Shown: positions 23,630 through 23,686 of the stretch, piece by piece
Layout: the number at the start of each line of letters is the position of its first letter
Numbering within the stretch: the first letter of the stretch is position 1
From: Pseudomonadota bacterium
GTDB taxonomy: Bacteria > Desulfobacterota > Desulfovibrionia > Desulfovibrionales > Desulfovibrionaceae
DNA: 23,686 bases
Assembly (NCBI GenBank): GCA_023399375.1
Contig: JAEWPX010000081.1
Coordinates: forward strand, 1-23,686
Reading direction: 5' to 3'
Notes under the pieces: model-generated
Databases searched by the model: none
What the model was told of the DNA's origin: nothing
Seen by the model: only the letters and a program-made list of their open reading frames with translations
Made by a program: the position numbers and the translations under genes

Positions 23630-23686
23630 TGGGTAAGCGGGAGGGAGGACGGTCATTGGGCGGGGCGTCGGGGTCTGTGGTCGCGG

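Larger units (their letters stand above)
23287..23686. other. Gene-free region after rsh holding GC-rich palindromic elements
   Basis: The 400 bases after the rsh stop contain no convincing gene. ORFs here overlap the rsh end in antisense or are low-complexity Gly/Pro/Arg translations. The stretch is composed of inverted repeats of two related modules plus a central dyad, described separately. The first module, directly after the stop, could act as a rho-independent-like or processing signal for rsh, but it has no T-tract. Confidence 0.8.

Noticed and set aside
23237..23656. 139-residue minus-strand ORF at the right end
   Set aside because: It overlaps the rsh C-terminus in antisense and reads through the palindromic repeats; composition is low-complexity Arg/Pro/Ser/Gly.

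Overview
The window is strongly GC-rich, densely packed, and bacterial. The gene mix points to a Gram-negative sulfate-reducing-type deltaproteobacterium of the Desulfovibrio/Solidesulfovibrio kind: a bifunctional RSH stringent-response enzyme, a SWIM-SNF2 helicase, HDOD and PilZ signalling proteins, a PAS kinase with a Cys-rich loop, a single-domain Old Yellow Enzyme and Fur-controlled feoAB. This placement is inferred from protein style and base composition, not from a marker gene. I see no rRNA, tRNA, CRISPR array, insertion sequence or phage gene.

Layout. Positions 1-282 hold the end of a membrane-anchored SH3-like protein cut by the window edge. Positions 383-3187 carry a two-gene unit: a 600-residue protein with an unrecognised N-terminal region and a C-terminal PilZ (cyclic-di-GMP-binding) domain, then a MoxR AAA+ ATPase. 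Positions 3311-6189 carry an HDOD protein and a GAF-PAS sensor histidine kinase separated by 8 nt. Next come a DUF1269 protein (6359-6856) and an Old Yellow Enzyme-type flavin reductase (7033-8043), each followed by a strong intrinsic terminator. greA lies on the minus strand (8157-8642), divergent from a nucleoside 2-deoxyribosyltransferase-like gene (8899-9351).

Positions 9446-11333 look most accessory. They hold a small orphan ORF, a 170-nt tract of six consecutive stem-loops, and an acid-sphingomyelinase-like metallophosphoesterase without a signal peptide. A promoter overlapped by a Fur-box-like site then drives feoA-feoB (11537-13958), closed by a terminator. A divergent HxlR regulator / NmrA-like oxidoreductase pair follows, with a nested dyad of GTTAC-type half-sites between the two genes. 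After a SpoIIAA-like gene and a bidirectional terminator comes the large minus-strand SWIM-SNF2 helicase (15829-19047). A peptide-binding-type lipoprotein and the RSH (p)ppGpp synthetase/hydrolase read to the right, and the last 400 bases hold only GC-rich palindromic repeat elements.

How they work together. Most of the window is stress and signalling housekeeping: second messengers (cyclic-di-GMP via PilZ, (p)ppGpp via RSH), transcript rescue (GreA), iron uptake (Feo) and redox sensing (HxlR, flavin reductase). No single pathway ties the whole window together. The candidate novelties are the PilZ-MoxR pair, the coupled HDOD-kinase pair, the stem-loop tract before the phosphoesterase, the HxlR operator, and the palindromic elements after rsh.
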